Part shown: in pieces, positions 1-12,102 of the stretch
How positions within the stretch are numbered: the stretch's first letter is position 1
How the letters are laid out: each line of letters begins with the position of its first letter
Source of the DNA: Callipepla californica brunnescens
Lineage: Eukaryota; Chordata; Aves; Galliformes; Odontophoridae
Reading direction: 5' to 3'
Assembly: GCA_023055505.1 (NCBI GenBank)
Contig: JALIRH010000023.1
Coordinates: 6,640,423 to 6,704,422 of the forward strand
DNA length: 64,000 nt
Notes under the pieces: model-generated
Database searches by the model: none
Seen by the model: the letters and a program-made list of their open reading frames with translations, nothing else
What the model was told of the DNA's origin: nothing
Made by a program: the position numbers and the translations under genes

Positions 1-2427
1 ATAAAATACAATCTCCTTTTGTTAATCTTACTTCCTATCATAGAGAAGTAATTGAAAAGAAGAAGTTACTAATAAGAAATTCCACGAATCATTGTAGTTC
101 ATCTAGTTTGCCACCCCACTGAGCTGTTTCTGAAAATTTATTTTGTGCCTCTGTATATTTTTCAGATTTCTGTATGTATTTTTTTCCCCAAGAAAACCTC
201 CCTCACTTATTCTAAGTCCATATCCTGATATAAATTTCAGTAAGTTTCTTTAGTTTTACCTAGATAATAAAGAAGAAGCGTAAGGGTAAATAATTGCTTC
301 TGGTCAATCCAATAACATGAAATTTTCTTTAGGAACTTTTTTTTTTCCCTCACATTTAATCTCTATTTAAATCCTATTCTATGATATTAATGTCTTCTTC
401 CATCAAACTCTACAGGGAATACCAGATCCATGTTTGGTAATTCTGCATCTGTCACTCTGTCAACTATTTAACAGGTTCAGATCATTTTGACATCTGTAGT
501 CTTTGGCTGTTTCCTCAGAACTTGTTATGTCAAATGACAGAGATAAATCAAAGCAGAAAATTTAATAAGGAAGTTATATTTATTCTTTTCCTCCTGATGT
601 ACTGTGGAGCAAGGAGTAGTAACAGTGAAGGACTGTGGAAGCACACTGCCCCTTGTTTGGTCCCACACCACAGAAACACACAGCTGAAGTGTGGTGAAGG
701 GATCTGTCATCTAGACCACCAACCTACCTCAAATTAGCATCAATTATATTTATTCCAGCCTTGATGGAGGCTTATCCAGCCCATTCTGACTAACTTAGTT
801 GCTTTCCCTAGACATTTCATTCCACTGTCTATATGTATCAGTGGAAGGTTTTCCCTCAATAATGAAAGTAAATCCTGCTTACTGTAGCTGAAGACATTAC
901 AGCTTAATCTATATCTGGATATGGAAAATGAGTTGCGGTTTTCCTTGCCACATCTACTTAAGTATTTTAAGACTGCAGTTGTATTCTTCATGTTTTCACA
1001 TTAAACAACCTCCAGTTTTTCTCATGACATACTACTTAAACTCATTTACTCTCCCTGATCTTTTCTGAACCTTCTTCACTACTGTCCCTATTTTCTTGTG
1101 CTGTTACACTAAAAAATTGAAACAGTACTGCAAACCAGACTACAACATCACTGCATGCAGAGGAAGAACCACTTTACATTTTAATGTCTGTGTGTTTGAT
1201 TGTATCTTAATCTCTGATTAGGAACATTTACAACCTTGTCCCGCTGCATATGAAGTCTATCTTTGCAGCAGCTGAGTACTGATACACCTACTGTATGCAC
1301 TCACTCTCCACCTTTGAGAATTAGTTTGCTGACCACAGATTTAGCTAACTTTATATTTGTATTTTAAGGTTTAAGTATTCTTTACAATCCCAAGCTTTGC
1401 ATATGGAGAGATTACATCTCTTTAAAATCAGTGAAACAAAATGTGAAGCTTTTTCCTTCTTCCAGCGGGTAATGAATTCCACCATCAGGAGCTCCAAAGC
1501 ATAATTATCTGCAACCTCTTGTTAATCCTACATTGATTTATTCATTGCATTTTTTTATTTAACTTTCAGCCTTTAAGGAGGATTATATTAAACAAGAAGT
1601 TGTATGCAAACACAAAAATATTCATAGTATTTATTCATAAGCATTTGCATGAACAAATATTTATTTGCTAGACTAAGCATTGCAGTAGTCTTAAATATTC
1701 ACAGGATAGAGCTTCTTAAAACTGTTTTATAAAGCTTATGTTTTTATTGAAATCAGATAAATGAATAAATGAAAGATGAAAAAAAAAGAAGAAAAACTGC
1801 AAATAGCAGAAAAATCTATTCATGTCATTGACCTAGGGAATAACAATTACACCAGTTCTCATCTAAAGGTAAATAACCATGTGATATGAATAACTGTATT
1901 CACCAATTTCCTGTTATGTCTGTAACAAATGAAGTTTTAAAATTAAAATAATGTCCCGAAGCCTGTTAAATCACAAAAAGGCAAGGATTATAAAACATTA
2001 TCTTTTCTTAATCTTCTGTTTCTAGATTCAATGAATCTTTCTGGTTATTATTATTATTATTTTTTCCTTTGCTTAATCCATATAATACTGAATATTACAA
2101 TTTTTTTTTTCAATTATCAGTGTTGTTCTTCAGAGCATCATTTACACATCGCTCAGTCTCTGTAGAAAATAGCTAGCAAACTCCTGTTCTGCATCTTTCT
2201 GTTAATGACTCACCACCGACCGAAAAGAATTTCAGAAACATGACAGACTCAGTATGACTTCTTTAAATTGAAAACAAAAAAATTGTACACTTTGTAAGCT
2301 CAATTATTCACAGTGACCAGATCTTTAGCTCTTCTCTAGAATTATAACATACCTCATTTACAAAATGCCACAGAAGACTCTCAGGAATAGGTAATATGTT
2401 TCACATTTTAGGTAGGTGATACAGGAT
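1..2427. other. Unique AT-rich DNA, no gene recognised
   Basis: I see no gene, repeat family or RNA here. Short open frames such as those at 522-737 and 740-991 resemble no protein I know and are of a length expected by chance. Simple-sequence spots are a T run near 336-350 and an (ATT)n tract near 2045-2061. Confidence 0.6.
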
Positions 2428-3890
2428 CACAGAATCAGAATGATCAAAGTTGGACAAGACCTCCAAGATCATCCAGTCCAACAATTCACCTACCTCCAAT
2501 ATAACCCCACTTAACCATGTCCCTTAGTACCACATCTAAATGTTTCTACAACAAATCCAGGAATGATAACCCAGTCACAGAATCACAGAACTGTAGGGGT
2601 TGGAAGGGACCTCTAGTGATCATCAAGTCCAGCCCCCTGCCCAAGCAGGTTCTGCAGACCAGGTTGCACAGGTGGGTCTTCAATGTCTCCAGAGAAGGAG
2701 ACTCCACAACATCTCAGCCTGTGCCAGTGCTCTGTCATTCCTACTGTAAAGAAGTTCTTATATACATTTTTGCAGAATTTCCTATTCTTCAGTTTGTGGC
2801 TGTTTCCCCTTGTGGCTATCACATTCCTGGGCAGACCATTCCAATGCCTGACCACTCCTTTGGAGAAGAAATGTTTCCTAATATCCAACCTGAACCTGCC
2901 CTGGCATATCTTGAGGCCGTTACCTATGTAACTATTGCTAATTACATGGAAGAAGAGTCTGACTTCCACCTCACCACAGCCTCCTTCCAGTAGTTGTAGA
3001 GTGATAAGGTCTCCCTCGAGCCTTCTTTTTTCCAGACTAAATAATCCCAGTTCACTCAGTCACTCTTCTTTAGACTTATCCTTCAGATCCCTCATCAGAT
3101 CCCAACAAAGTGCAGCTTTGTTGCACTTCTCTAACCATGATGTACGGCCTCAATGTCTTCCTTGTAGTGAGGGCCCAAAACTGAACAGTGTGCTCAAGGT
3201 ACAACCTCACCAGAGATGAGTACAGAGAGACACTCACATCTGTGCTCCTGCTGGCTACATTATTTGCAATTCAAGCCAGAACACCATCAGCCTTCTTGGA
3301 CACCTGGGCACACTGTTTGCTCATGTTCAGCCAAGCACTGATCAAGACTCTCAGGTCCATTTCTCCCACACAAACTTCCAGCCATTTTGTCCCAAGCCTG
3401 TAGCATTGCCTGGGATTGTTGTGGCCAAAGTGCAGGATCCAGAACTTGGTCTTACTGAACCTCAGGCCTCAACCAGATCCTTCTAAAGGGCTTTCTTACA
3501 CCCAGGCAGATCGATACCTCCTGTTAGTTTGGTGTCATCTTCAAGATTATTATAAAGATATTGAACAGGACATGCCCCAGTATGAATCCCTGGGGACCAC
3601 CACCATTCGTGACTGATCATCAGCTGGACTTAACTCCATTCACCATCTGGGGGCCTGGCCCTCCGGCCAGTTTTTTACTCAGCAAAGAGTGTATCTGTCC
3701 AAGCCATAGGCTGCCAACTTCTCTGGGAAAATACTGTGGGAAAGACTGTGAAAGACTTTGCAAAAGTCTAGGTAGATAAAACCAACAGCATTTCCCTCAT
3801 GCACCAGGTGAGTCAGTTTGCTATAGAAGGAGAACCTGCTTTTCATGAGTCCATGCAGTCTGGATCTGATTTTCCAGCCAGATCACTCAT
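2428..3890 (-). mobile_element. CR1 LINE, old, 5'-truncated, split by a nested CR1
   Basis: Read on the minus strand, this is the 3' part of a CR1 non-LTR retrotransposon. The 3' UTR and tail lie at 2428-2574, and the body resumes at 2823 and runs to about 3890. The body translates in pieces to the C-terminal half of CR1 ORF2: a FADD-side reverse-transcriptase segment (about 3550-3890), the segment around 3150-3450, and the C-terminal RHWNGLPR motif near 2830-2850. Indels break the frame repeatedly, so it is non-functional. The interval 2575-2822 is a different CR1 inserted in the same orientation. Removing it rejoins the host near the CACCACCTCCCTGGGCAG-type region of the CR1 consensus. Confidence 0.88.
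2575..2822 (-). mobile_element. CR1 3' end nested inside another CR1
   Basis: A second CR1 tail begins at 2575 with CACAGAATCACAGAA, the reverse complement of the 8-bp terminal repeat. It continues through the GGGGTTGGAAGGGACCTCTAG core to the region encoding the RGNxHKL...NFFT C-terminal motif, ending near 2822. The host CR1 continues immediately afterwards with the stretch that normally follows its break point at 2574. A minus-strand frame at 2613-2969 therefore holds the RT C-terminal motif twice, once from each element. That is a by-product of nesting, not a real fusion protein. Confidence 0.82.
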
Positions 3891-4969
3891 ATTTGCAGCC
3901 TTAAATATGTATATTAACATGGGTGTTTTGATAAATTAATTAATTAATAAATACTGTATTTTCTCTGTGATTATAAGCCAGAATGGCACATATGATTACA
4001 ACACAAAACTAATGTGTAATAATGAACAAGAGTCTGCAGACTATACTTCAGTACTCTATATTCACATTTGAAAAGACTAAAGCACTGACAATCCCACCTG
4101 TATTAGCTTTTAAACTGCTTACAAATTAATCAGGTTGTGTACTCATTTTCTACTCTGGGCCTCATTAGAAACAATAGAAATATGCACTATCCTTTTTTTA
4201 TCAGAACTGTGCAAAAGTTGCATCTTGCTTTTGTTTTCTGACATCAACTAATTGCATAGATGAGTAGACTCCCATTCTCAATATTAATGGTATGGTGAAC
4301 ACAAAATTCCAATATATTTCTCATTTTAAATCTGATTTCTGGATTTTTTTTTCATCTGTTATTTGAAAAGAATGTTGTAAATATAAGCAAAACCAAATCC
4401 AAAGTTTTTAGTTTCCTAAAGCCTGTATTTGTTGGCTTACATCTCCTCACTAGCAATGCATATAGGCATTAGATTTCTCACTTACATCATACTCTACGGA
4501 AAATAATAGTGGAAGTCCACTGCCTTTGATAGAATTCAGATTTTGTCTTTAATTGTGAGTATAGTGATGAAAGACTGCCATCAGAGTTGTTCACTGCAGA
4601 CTGCACTGTCATCCAAACTCTTATTATCCCTCATTTAGAAATAAGTTCTGCTGAATTTATCTTAATGCTCTGGAGACGTTTCTTACTCTGACTGTGGTTC
4701 CATATGTATACATATTTGTGAACAGAGAAGCTGAAATAGCAGCATGAATGACATAAACAGTCCTTTTTTTCCAAGTAGTCTAAAATGCAGAAATTCTATT
4801 CTCATAATGTTGTGTTTGGAGCAGAGGTAATGTTTAAGCAAGTGGACTGTTTTTATTTTCATTTTCCTCTTTCAAGTGACTTGGAGAATAAATAGCTAGC
4901 ATAATAGGGGCTACAGTTCAGCTAAAGCAACAAAAAATATTTTACACTTTTCCAAACAAAAATGTCAAA
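3891..4969. other. Unique AT-rich DNA
   Basis: No gene or repeat family recognised. A TTAATTAATTAATAAAT tract lies near 3934-3950. Confidence 0.5.
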
Positions 4970-5090
4970 AGTTCTTTACAAATGTTAATAAAACGAGTTT
5001 AGTAATTTCACAGTAATGTTAGCATTATTATCCCACTTTACAAACAGGGAATACGGAGATGACAAGGTCACATACAGGTTTTTCTGGCAG
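4970..5090 (-). mobile_element. MIR-like CORE-SINE remnant
   Basis: The stretch CATTATTATCCCACTTTACA (5023-5042), followed by CAGGGAATACGGAGATG and AAGGTCACATACAGG, follows the order of the reverse-complemented MIR core: a run reading 'attatccccattttacagatgaggaaac...', then the 'aaggtcacac' block. The flanking TTTACAAATGTTAATAAA matches the usual neighbouring part of the same SINE in reptile and bird genomes. It is short and diverged, so the call rests on the order of blocks rather than on close identity. Confidence 0.5.
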
Positions 5091-7495
5091 GATCTTCACT
5101 GACAGCCCATATATCATATGCATAAGCTGCAGAAGACCTAAATTTCAGCTTTCTTATCTGTGAATGGAAGCATATCATCAACCTGCCAATGGTGAACTGG
5201 CAGTAGACAAACTTCAGCATGTCTCCAGAAACTGATTTACAGGAGACAGAATGACAATTTTACGCCCTCCTGCCAGAATCTGTGCAATATTTTGTTTAGA
5301 AAGAGATTTCAGAATGCAAGTAGCAGCCTGAGCCCCAGAGATGCCAAAAATCACTGCACTGTGGACTCCATCTGACACAAGTGTCAAGCTGCCTGCATTC
5401 ATTCAAATTCATACAGCAACGCTCCTACTATATGAGTATCTGAGAAATGTAATAATAGGAATAGGGGAGCTCACTTGTTTACTTTCATTTAATGTGGGAA
5501 AATAGCAGGGCTCTTTTGTGGGGAAAAGTAGAGAGTAATGTAGCTCAAAGGGGTGGTTACATTTTCCATTACAGAGACTTTATAAAATGAGGGCTTTTAC
5601 AGAGGTTTATTGCATTCAGTTCTGCCTTCCTGAGCTGTCTAGTGGGTATTTGAGTTGAGTGAAAGTAAAACATGCTGCTTATGGGAAACTGCAAAATTCT
5701 GTTGAATGGTTACAGCACAATGACATCTCAAACATAACATAAAGAACTGTTATTTGATTAGCAAATACTTTTTGTGTTGTTGCTTTGTTGTTATTGTTGT
5801 TTTTCTTTTTTTTTCCACTACGCACCCACTCAACTTTTTATTAAGTTTCTGCCCAATTTGAAGCTGAGTGCTAAACACTGCAAAGGAAGAGGCTGGTTTA
5901 GAATGGATGCATTATAAAAAGTTTTCATTCTTCAAAACTGTCCATGCATTAGAAATACTTACAGTTCTTTCAGAACACGTGAGGTACCGTAAGAATCAGA
6001 TAGGTATTTCAGGCATGAGTAACATTTCAGATATATTTTTTATCTGGCAAAAATCAAACACATTAGCAATGTCTGAAGAAATTCTTGTCTTTTGACAAGG
6101 TCACATACAAAGGTCACTAGCGTGTAAGCTATAATGTTGTAGTGTTCTAGTAGATTTTCTAAAGGATGTTCTTCTTTTAGTGTCAGCACTTACATTCTTC
6201 AAAAATGTGAAACTTGCATGAAATAAAACTATTGGATCTACAATACTTCTCCTTAGTAGAATAGCTTTTTGACATCCAAGAGTTATCATTTTTTGCCCTG
6301 AAGCAAGAGAAGAAAAACCTGATAAATACGACTTTGATCAACTTGTCTGGTCTGTATGAGTTCTCAGGTTTTACTTTTTTGTACAAAATGCTGACAGATA
6401 TAACTGCTGTATACTTCGATATGCTCTTTCATAACCCACAATGTTGGTCCATTCTAAATTGGTATTTATGTTGCTGGTTACATAGAAATCCTATGCAGGA
6501 ATATCTGTTGTATCCTGACAGAAGCAGGAATGTTGTTTCCAATGTCGGCATATTCTTGATCTGCCTCTGTAAAAATATAATTTCTCATCAACAGGTGAAG
6601 TGGTATGGAATACAGAAGACGGATACCTTTCTTTAAATTTCATCATTTAGTTTATCATGTTCTGGACTGGCAAGTCGTTGCAATGGTGATGTCTGAACTG
6701 CCCAGTTTGGAGCTGTCAGTATCATGTTCAGTATGATACAAAAGTATCTGCAATAATCAAGCAGTTCTGTAACATGAGTGTATATAACCTAAGCTTATTC
6801 AGTGCCTTATTCTCTACAACAGAAAACCTGCATCTGATGTATCATACATTCACTGCAAAAAAATTAACCTTCAAAAAAATAACATTTATTTCCTTCTGAC
6901 TGATAAGACAGTTATTCAAAATAAATACAGAATGGATGTTCTTGTACCTTATTTTGGAAGCTGCACAAAGGTTTTGCATATAATCTCAAACAAACAAACA
7001 AAAAAATCACTTTGAGATGGACATATGTAAATGTACTCTTTCCATATAACTGGACAGCAGAGATTTTTTGCCAACCTAAATATGCAAGGCTAGAGATACT
7101 GACTAGACAAGATCTGATTTGTACTTTTCTAAAGTACTGCATACTTTGTGATCTCTCTTCTACCTCTATCAACTTCAGCAGGACTGATTCCATGCACGGA
7201 AAATCACTTTGGTGCTAGGAAGTGTATTACCTCAAGTGGATTTTGTTATGTTTTCATACTTCATTTTATTTCTGATGTTGAGAAGTGCAGAGAATATGAG
7301 TTTTATTCTGTGTGGCCTAACAGGTATTCTGAAAATTTTAACTTCTGAATGTTAAATAAAGTAAATATAGTCCATTAATCCCGTATCTTTATTAATGTAG
7401 AATTTTTTGTTTTCCATCAGTAAAAACAAATAAATAAATAGAGGAAAGTATTTTCTTTTTAATTAAGTAGAAATTTTTAAAAACAGTTTTCTATG
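5091..7495. other. Unique DNA, no gene recognised
   Basis: Several short open frames occur (5214-5402 minus, 5868-6095 plus, 6334-6636 plus, 6912-7193 minus). None shows a motif I recognise. T-rich tracts lie near 5764-5816 and a (CAAA)n tract near 6989-7003. Confidence 0.5.
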
Positions 7496-7774
7496 TGTCC
7501 TGGTTTAATTAGTATTCCATATGATAACAATATGTGCCAAGGTGTTTAGTGCCGTAGCACAGTACCAAGGAGCTGCACTTCCTGGGTCATGTTCTTCTAG
7601 AACTCTCAGCTATTCTCACATGAGTTCTGGCTTTCTGAGAGGAAGATACGCTCATCAAGAGACAGACTACAATCCCCAGAAGTCTATCGACAATCCATCG
7701 TACTGCAGGATTAACTCTAACTCCCAGTGCACTACATAATGTTATGATGTGGAATACCAGTAACAACCACAACA
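7496..7774. mobile_element. Fold-back element made of two opposed LTR-like ends
   Basis: The left end begins TGTCCTGGTTTAATTAGTAT, and the right end, reverse-complemented, begins TGTTGTGGTTGTTACTGGTA. The two are imperfect inverted repeats of about 38 bp, including TATTCCAYATSATAACA-like cores (around 7513-7529 and 7738-7755). The right arm also matches the outer end of the LTRs at 20310-20881 and 47176-47746 (GTTATGATGTGGAATACCAG). Inside the right arm, the order of blocks matches the 5' part of the LTR at 25963-26492. No convincing target-site duplication is seen (CTATG against CATTT). It could be a rearranged LTR or a small non-autonomous element. Confidence 0.55.
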
Positions 7775-8009
7775 CATTTGAAAACATGCATGTTGTATAT
7801 TTTTAGTAACTGTAGAGCATAAGTTACATCAGCATATTCGTCTTAAGAAGTTACGACTTCTTTGCCTCAACCTTTCCTAGTAAGACCAGCCTTCAAGGAT
7901 CCCAGGTTCTGAAGACCAAAGGAAAAGACTGAAGAAAGGAAGATATAAAATCTGTGACATGAGGATGAGATCAATAAATACTTTATCAAACTGGTCACAC
8001 AGAGGGAAA

Positions 8010-9600
8010 CATATCTTGATGGCATGCACACATGAATGTTGAAGGAGCTGGCTGATATAATTGTGAGGCCACCTCAATAATCCTTGGTTGACTGTTTCTC
8101 TGGTGACTAGGAGAAGTGCTTGAAGATTAGAGTAGAGCAATAGCACTGCAAAAATCAAGGGAAGAAGGAAAACCCAGGGACCTATGGGCTAATCAGTCTT
8201 ATCTCAATTATTTGGAAGGTGACAAAGCAGATAACACTAGAAACCACCTGGAACATAAAAAGTGAGAAAATCACCAGAAGGAATCAGATTTGATTCACCC
8301 AAAGAAAGACCAATTTGATGAGCTTCTGCAATGAAATGACCAACTTGACAGATGAGGAGTGAGCAGCGGATACCATCTACCTGGACTTTAGTAAGACTAT
8401 TGATGATGTTCCCCATAAAATCCTTACATTTGGAGATGTATGAACTTAATGGTCAGACAGTGATGTGAATTCAAAACTATCTGAACGGCAGGGCCCAGAG
8501 GGCTTTGTTCAGTGAGGTGACATGATGATTAGCTGGAGTCCAGTAACTAGTGTTGTATCTTGGGAGTGAGTACTGACTTCAGTCCTGTTTAATAGTTTCA
8601 TTACTGATCTGGATGATGGTGCAGTGTACACTCATCACGTTTGCAGATGATGCAAAACTGTGAGGAGTGATTGATACAACAATGTGTCATGATGTCATCC
8701 AAAGGGATCTAGTCAGGCTGGAGAAATAGGCTGATGGAAACTCCACAGAGTTCAACAATGAAAATTGCAAGGTCCTGCACCTGGAGGAACAGTTTCAGGC
8801 ACCAGAAAATGCTGAGAAACACCCATCTGGAATGGAGTTTGGCAGAAAAGGACCTGGTGGTTGTCCTGGTGAACACCAAGTTGAACATGAGCCAGCAGTG
8901 CATCTTTGCATCAGAGAAGACTAATGGTACCTTGGGCTGTATAGGTGAGGTCAGCCAACAGCAGATCAGGGGATGTGATCTTTCCCCCTTACTCAGCATT
9001 GGTGAGGCACTACTGGAGTACTGTGTCCAGTTCTGGTCTCCTCAGTACAAGACAGGTGTAGATATGCTGGAGAATCCAACAAAGGGCCACAGGGAGGGTG
9101 AAAAGAGCAGAGCCCTTCTATGAAGGAAAACTAAGAGGGTTGTGACTGATTAGCCCAGAAAGGTGGCAGTGCAGAGGTGAAAGAAGGATGTAGTCATTAA
9201 AGTAAATAAAAACACAAAAGAAGGGCATAAGGACAGTGGATCCAGATTCTCTTCAGTAGTGTCTGGTGACAGTAAGAGACTATGAGCACACAACAGATTC
9301 CCCCTGTACATCAAGAAGATCTTTACAGAGCAGTTTACACAGTAATGGAATAAGTCATCCAGAGAGGTTGTGGAGTGTCTCTCCTTTGAAATACTGAGTC
9401 ACTGAATCATAGAATCATCAAAGTTGGAAAATCCAGTCCACCAATCACCAGTAGTTCTCTCTAAAGGGTGTCCCTGAAAGTCCATCTGGATATGTCCTCA
9501 GGCAACTGTTTGAGCTGATCCTGCTTGAGAAGGGTGATTGGGTCAAATGATCTCCAGAGGTCCCTTACAAATGAAATCATTCTGTGGTTCTGAGTTTCCG
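8010..9600 (+). mobile_element. CR1 LINE, decayed, ORF2 RT region to 3' tail
   Basis: Plus-strand CR1 with many indels. Recognisable blocks in order are: GATGGCATGCACACATGAATG with AAGGAGCTGGCTGATATAAT (8013-8056, start of the RT fingers); CTACCTGGACTTTAGTAAGA (8378-8397, the YLDFSK palm motif); GTTTGCAGATGATGCAAAAC (8639-8658, FADD catalytic motif region); AACATGAGCCAGCAGTGCAT (8883-8902); and the 3' end GGTCAAATGATCTCCAGAGG (9541-9560) with a terminal ATTCTGTGGTTCTGAG. Frames are broken by stops and shifts throughout, and the longest open piece is 8734-9123. The element is old, and a CR1 scrap is nested near 9399-9475. Confidence 0.88.
9399..9475 (-). mobile_element. CR1 3'-end scrap nested in the 8.0-9.6 kb CR1
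   Basis: CACTGAATCATAGAATCATC followed by AAGTTGGAAAATCCAGTCCA is a reverse-oriented CR1 tail and 3' UTR. It sits between GAAATACTGAG and AAAGTCCATCTGGATATGT, which are adjacent in the host CR1. This is an antisense insertion of about 77 bp. Confidence 0.7.
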
Positions 9601-10927
9601 GGTTTTATGAAGTCACCTTGATAGTGAAGCAGGATCATGGTGAAGTCATCCTGGGGTTGAATTCCATGGTTGAACAGTTTCCCGCTTGTTATGGTTCAAC
9701 TGAAAGAAAGAAGTTCAGAGATCAGTCCTACTTTTTTAAGTATTTGGCAGCTGCAGTGAGGACCAAGTTTGGCTAAAGGTCCCAAGGTTCTTGCATAGTT
9801 GCACCTAGTTAAACTGAATATTTTTAGAAGCATTGTGGTGATTAACACTTGTTCTGTGCTGCATTTCAAGAACAACCTGTGCAAAGACAAAGTAGTCTCA
9901 CTGAATAGCTCTTCTTTTGTTATCAGAACCTGCATATTTCAACACTAAATAGCAATTAAAACCTTCTTACCCATGTAACTGTCTGATCATAGTATCTCCT
10001 AGATTATTATTATACACATTACATGCTGTGTCTCTCAATTAACCTTCTGATGAAAGGACAGTCCTACTCTAACCAGTAATGCAACAGGACAACTGAATTA
10101 GTGTGTAGCAGCTGGAGAACTAGATTCCCAGGACTGTGCTCATTATGGTAAATAATGAGAGCTGTCCCTACAATATTCTCAATTTCTTGATGAATTTTTA
10201 TGAGATATTTGAATATTGAGCAAGGTGCCTTCCATCTCCTGTACACATTTGTGATCCCATTTATTCAGACTTATCAGATCCAACTGGATCTGATTCCAAT
10301 ATTAATTAATTACTTTTGGAGTTACTGCAGGAAAATATAGCTCCCGGTGTTGTGGCACACCCTACAAATTTAGCACTGCAGATGTAATGCTATAAGATTC
10401 CTGTTTCTCTGCAGCAAATTCCTTCCAAGAACTAAGTGGCTAATTTATTTTGAAGGACTGTGGAAAATCTGTCTTTTGTATAACTACAGACTTTCTTTTA
10501 TCATTACCAGTAGATACATTTTCAGCATTTTATCACTAAGTTAAAGGTAAAATTTAAGAAATCACAGACTGAGATAAAGACAGTTTACTAGGTAAAGACA
10601 AAGCTGTATGTGCAAGCCAAATGAAGAACTCACTTACTGCTTTCCATCATCATCCAGGTGTTTATTCCAGCAAATCTGGGTTCACCACACATAAAGTATT
10701 TTGGGAAGGCAAACACCATCACTCTGAATGTCCCCTCATTTCCTCCTCCTTTATACCAGCACTGGCAAGCACCAGTATTTTTTTTATGCTTGCACATCAT
10801 CAAGGCTCTCTTTCTTTCCACTCTGCTCTCCTTCCCCCTCTAGTCCCAGTCAGTAGGTCAAGAGAGGGCAAAAAGCTGGAACACATAAACAGCATTTATC
10901 AATGGAGTATCTATGACAATATTCCAT
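9601..10927. other. Unique DNA, no gene recognised
   Basis: No repeat family or gene recognised. The overlapping open frames at 10621-10965 lack known motifs, and the last of these runs into the following CR1. Confidence 0.45.
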
Positions 10928-11570
10928 GGAATCATAGAATCCTTAGAGTTGGAAGGGACTTCTAAGGGCCATCTAGTCCAAGAACCCGCAATAAACTGGG
11001 ACACCACAGCTACATCAGGTTGCTCAGGGCCTGATCCAGCCTCCCCTTGAAAATCTCCAGGGACAGGGCATCTGCCACAACACTGGGCAACCTGTTCCAG
11101 ACACTCACCACCCTCACTTTTTTCCTTATATCTAACCTAAGATTAAGGTTAGATTTCTCCTTGTTTTAACGTCACAGATAGTGCTGAAGAGTCTGTCCCC
11201 TTCTTTCCTCTAGCTCCACTTTAGATGCTGAAATGTTGCTGTCAGCTCTCCTCACAGACTTCTCCAAACTGAAGAGCCCCAGCTCTCTCAGCCTGTCCTC
11301 ATAGGATAATGTTCCATCTGTTGGAGCATTTTTGTTGCCCTGCTCTGGACATGCTCCAACAAGTTCATATCTCTCCAGTACTGAGGACTCCACACCCGGA
11401 TGCAGTACTCCAGGAGAGGTCTCATCAGTGTAGAGCAGATGGGCAGGATCACCTCCCTTGACCTGCTGGTCATTCATCTTTTGATGCAGCACAGGATAGT
11501 GTTGGCTTTCAGGGCTATGGGGGCACATTGCTGGCTCATGTTAATCTTGCTGTCCACCATGCCTCATAGC
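10928..11570 (-). mobile_element. CR1 LINE 3' end, 5'-truncated
   Basis: It begins with ATGGAATCATAGAATCCTTA and the GAGTTGGAAGGGACTTCTAA core, both hallmarks of the CR1 3' UTR in reverse. It then passes through the coding part that on the minus strand gives a GLFSLEKS-type segment, RATKM and YDEDRL-like pieces, ending near the CTGTCCACCATGCC block around 11551. Two overlapping minus frames (11172-11528 and 11288-11473) carry pieces of the RT C-terminal region, separated by frameshifts. It differs in sequence from the younger 12.1 kb copy. Confidence 0.9.
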
Positions 11571-12102
11571 ATCATGCTCACCATGAAATCCTGTGTAAGA
11601 GGAAGAAAAAGGCAATTTGGGGAGCTTCCAGAATTGGACATTGTTGAGATACTGAGTGAGAATTTCTTGGCTTATGGGAGGTAGGGAGTGATTTCATTTG
11701 TGTTAGTTTTTTTTTCTTTTGTCCTTCCCTTATTCAATTATCTCTTGACTCATGAGTTATCTTCTGCTGTTCCTGTTCTCCCTCCTTTCCTGTCGCATGG
11801 TGTAAGAGCAAGTCTAAATGGCTGTGTGGGTAAAAAAAACAAAAAACAGTAATATACAAGCAGTCATTAATATGTCAATGTACATATGCACATGTGCAAT
11901 CTGTAAAAATCTTTAAATAATTAATATTTGAAGCTCTTTGAAGGGAGAAATCACAGTTCATTTGTAACAGAGGGTCTGAATTAGAGTCCCTGGACATGTC
12001 AATGCATCTTTCCCTGCTTTTATAACACATTTGACAAAAATGGTGTTATAATTTCTATCACCTCTGACAGATCTCTTGCACGTAAACAATATTTAGCATC
12101 TA
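11571..12102. other. Unique spacer
   Basis: No gene or repeat family recognised between the two minus-strand CR1 copies. It contains T-rich and A-rich tracts near 11706-11718 and 11833-11850. Confidence 0.5.

Noticed and set aside
2613..2969. 118-codon frame with a duplicated RT C-terminal motif, possible fusion or template-switch chimera
   Set aside because: The host CR1 is continuous on either side of 2575-2822, so nested insertion explains it more simply.
5214..5402. 62-codon minus frame with a plausible-looking protein (VSDGVHSAVIFGISG)
   Set aside because: Short, with no family recognised and no flanking exon signals that I could support.
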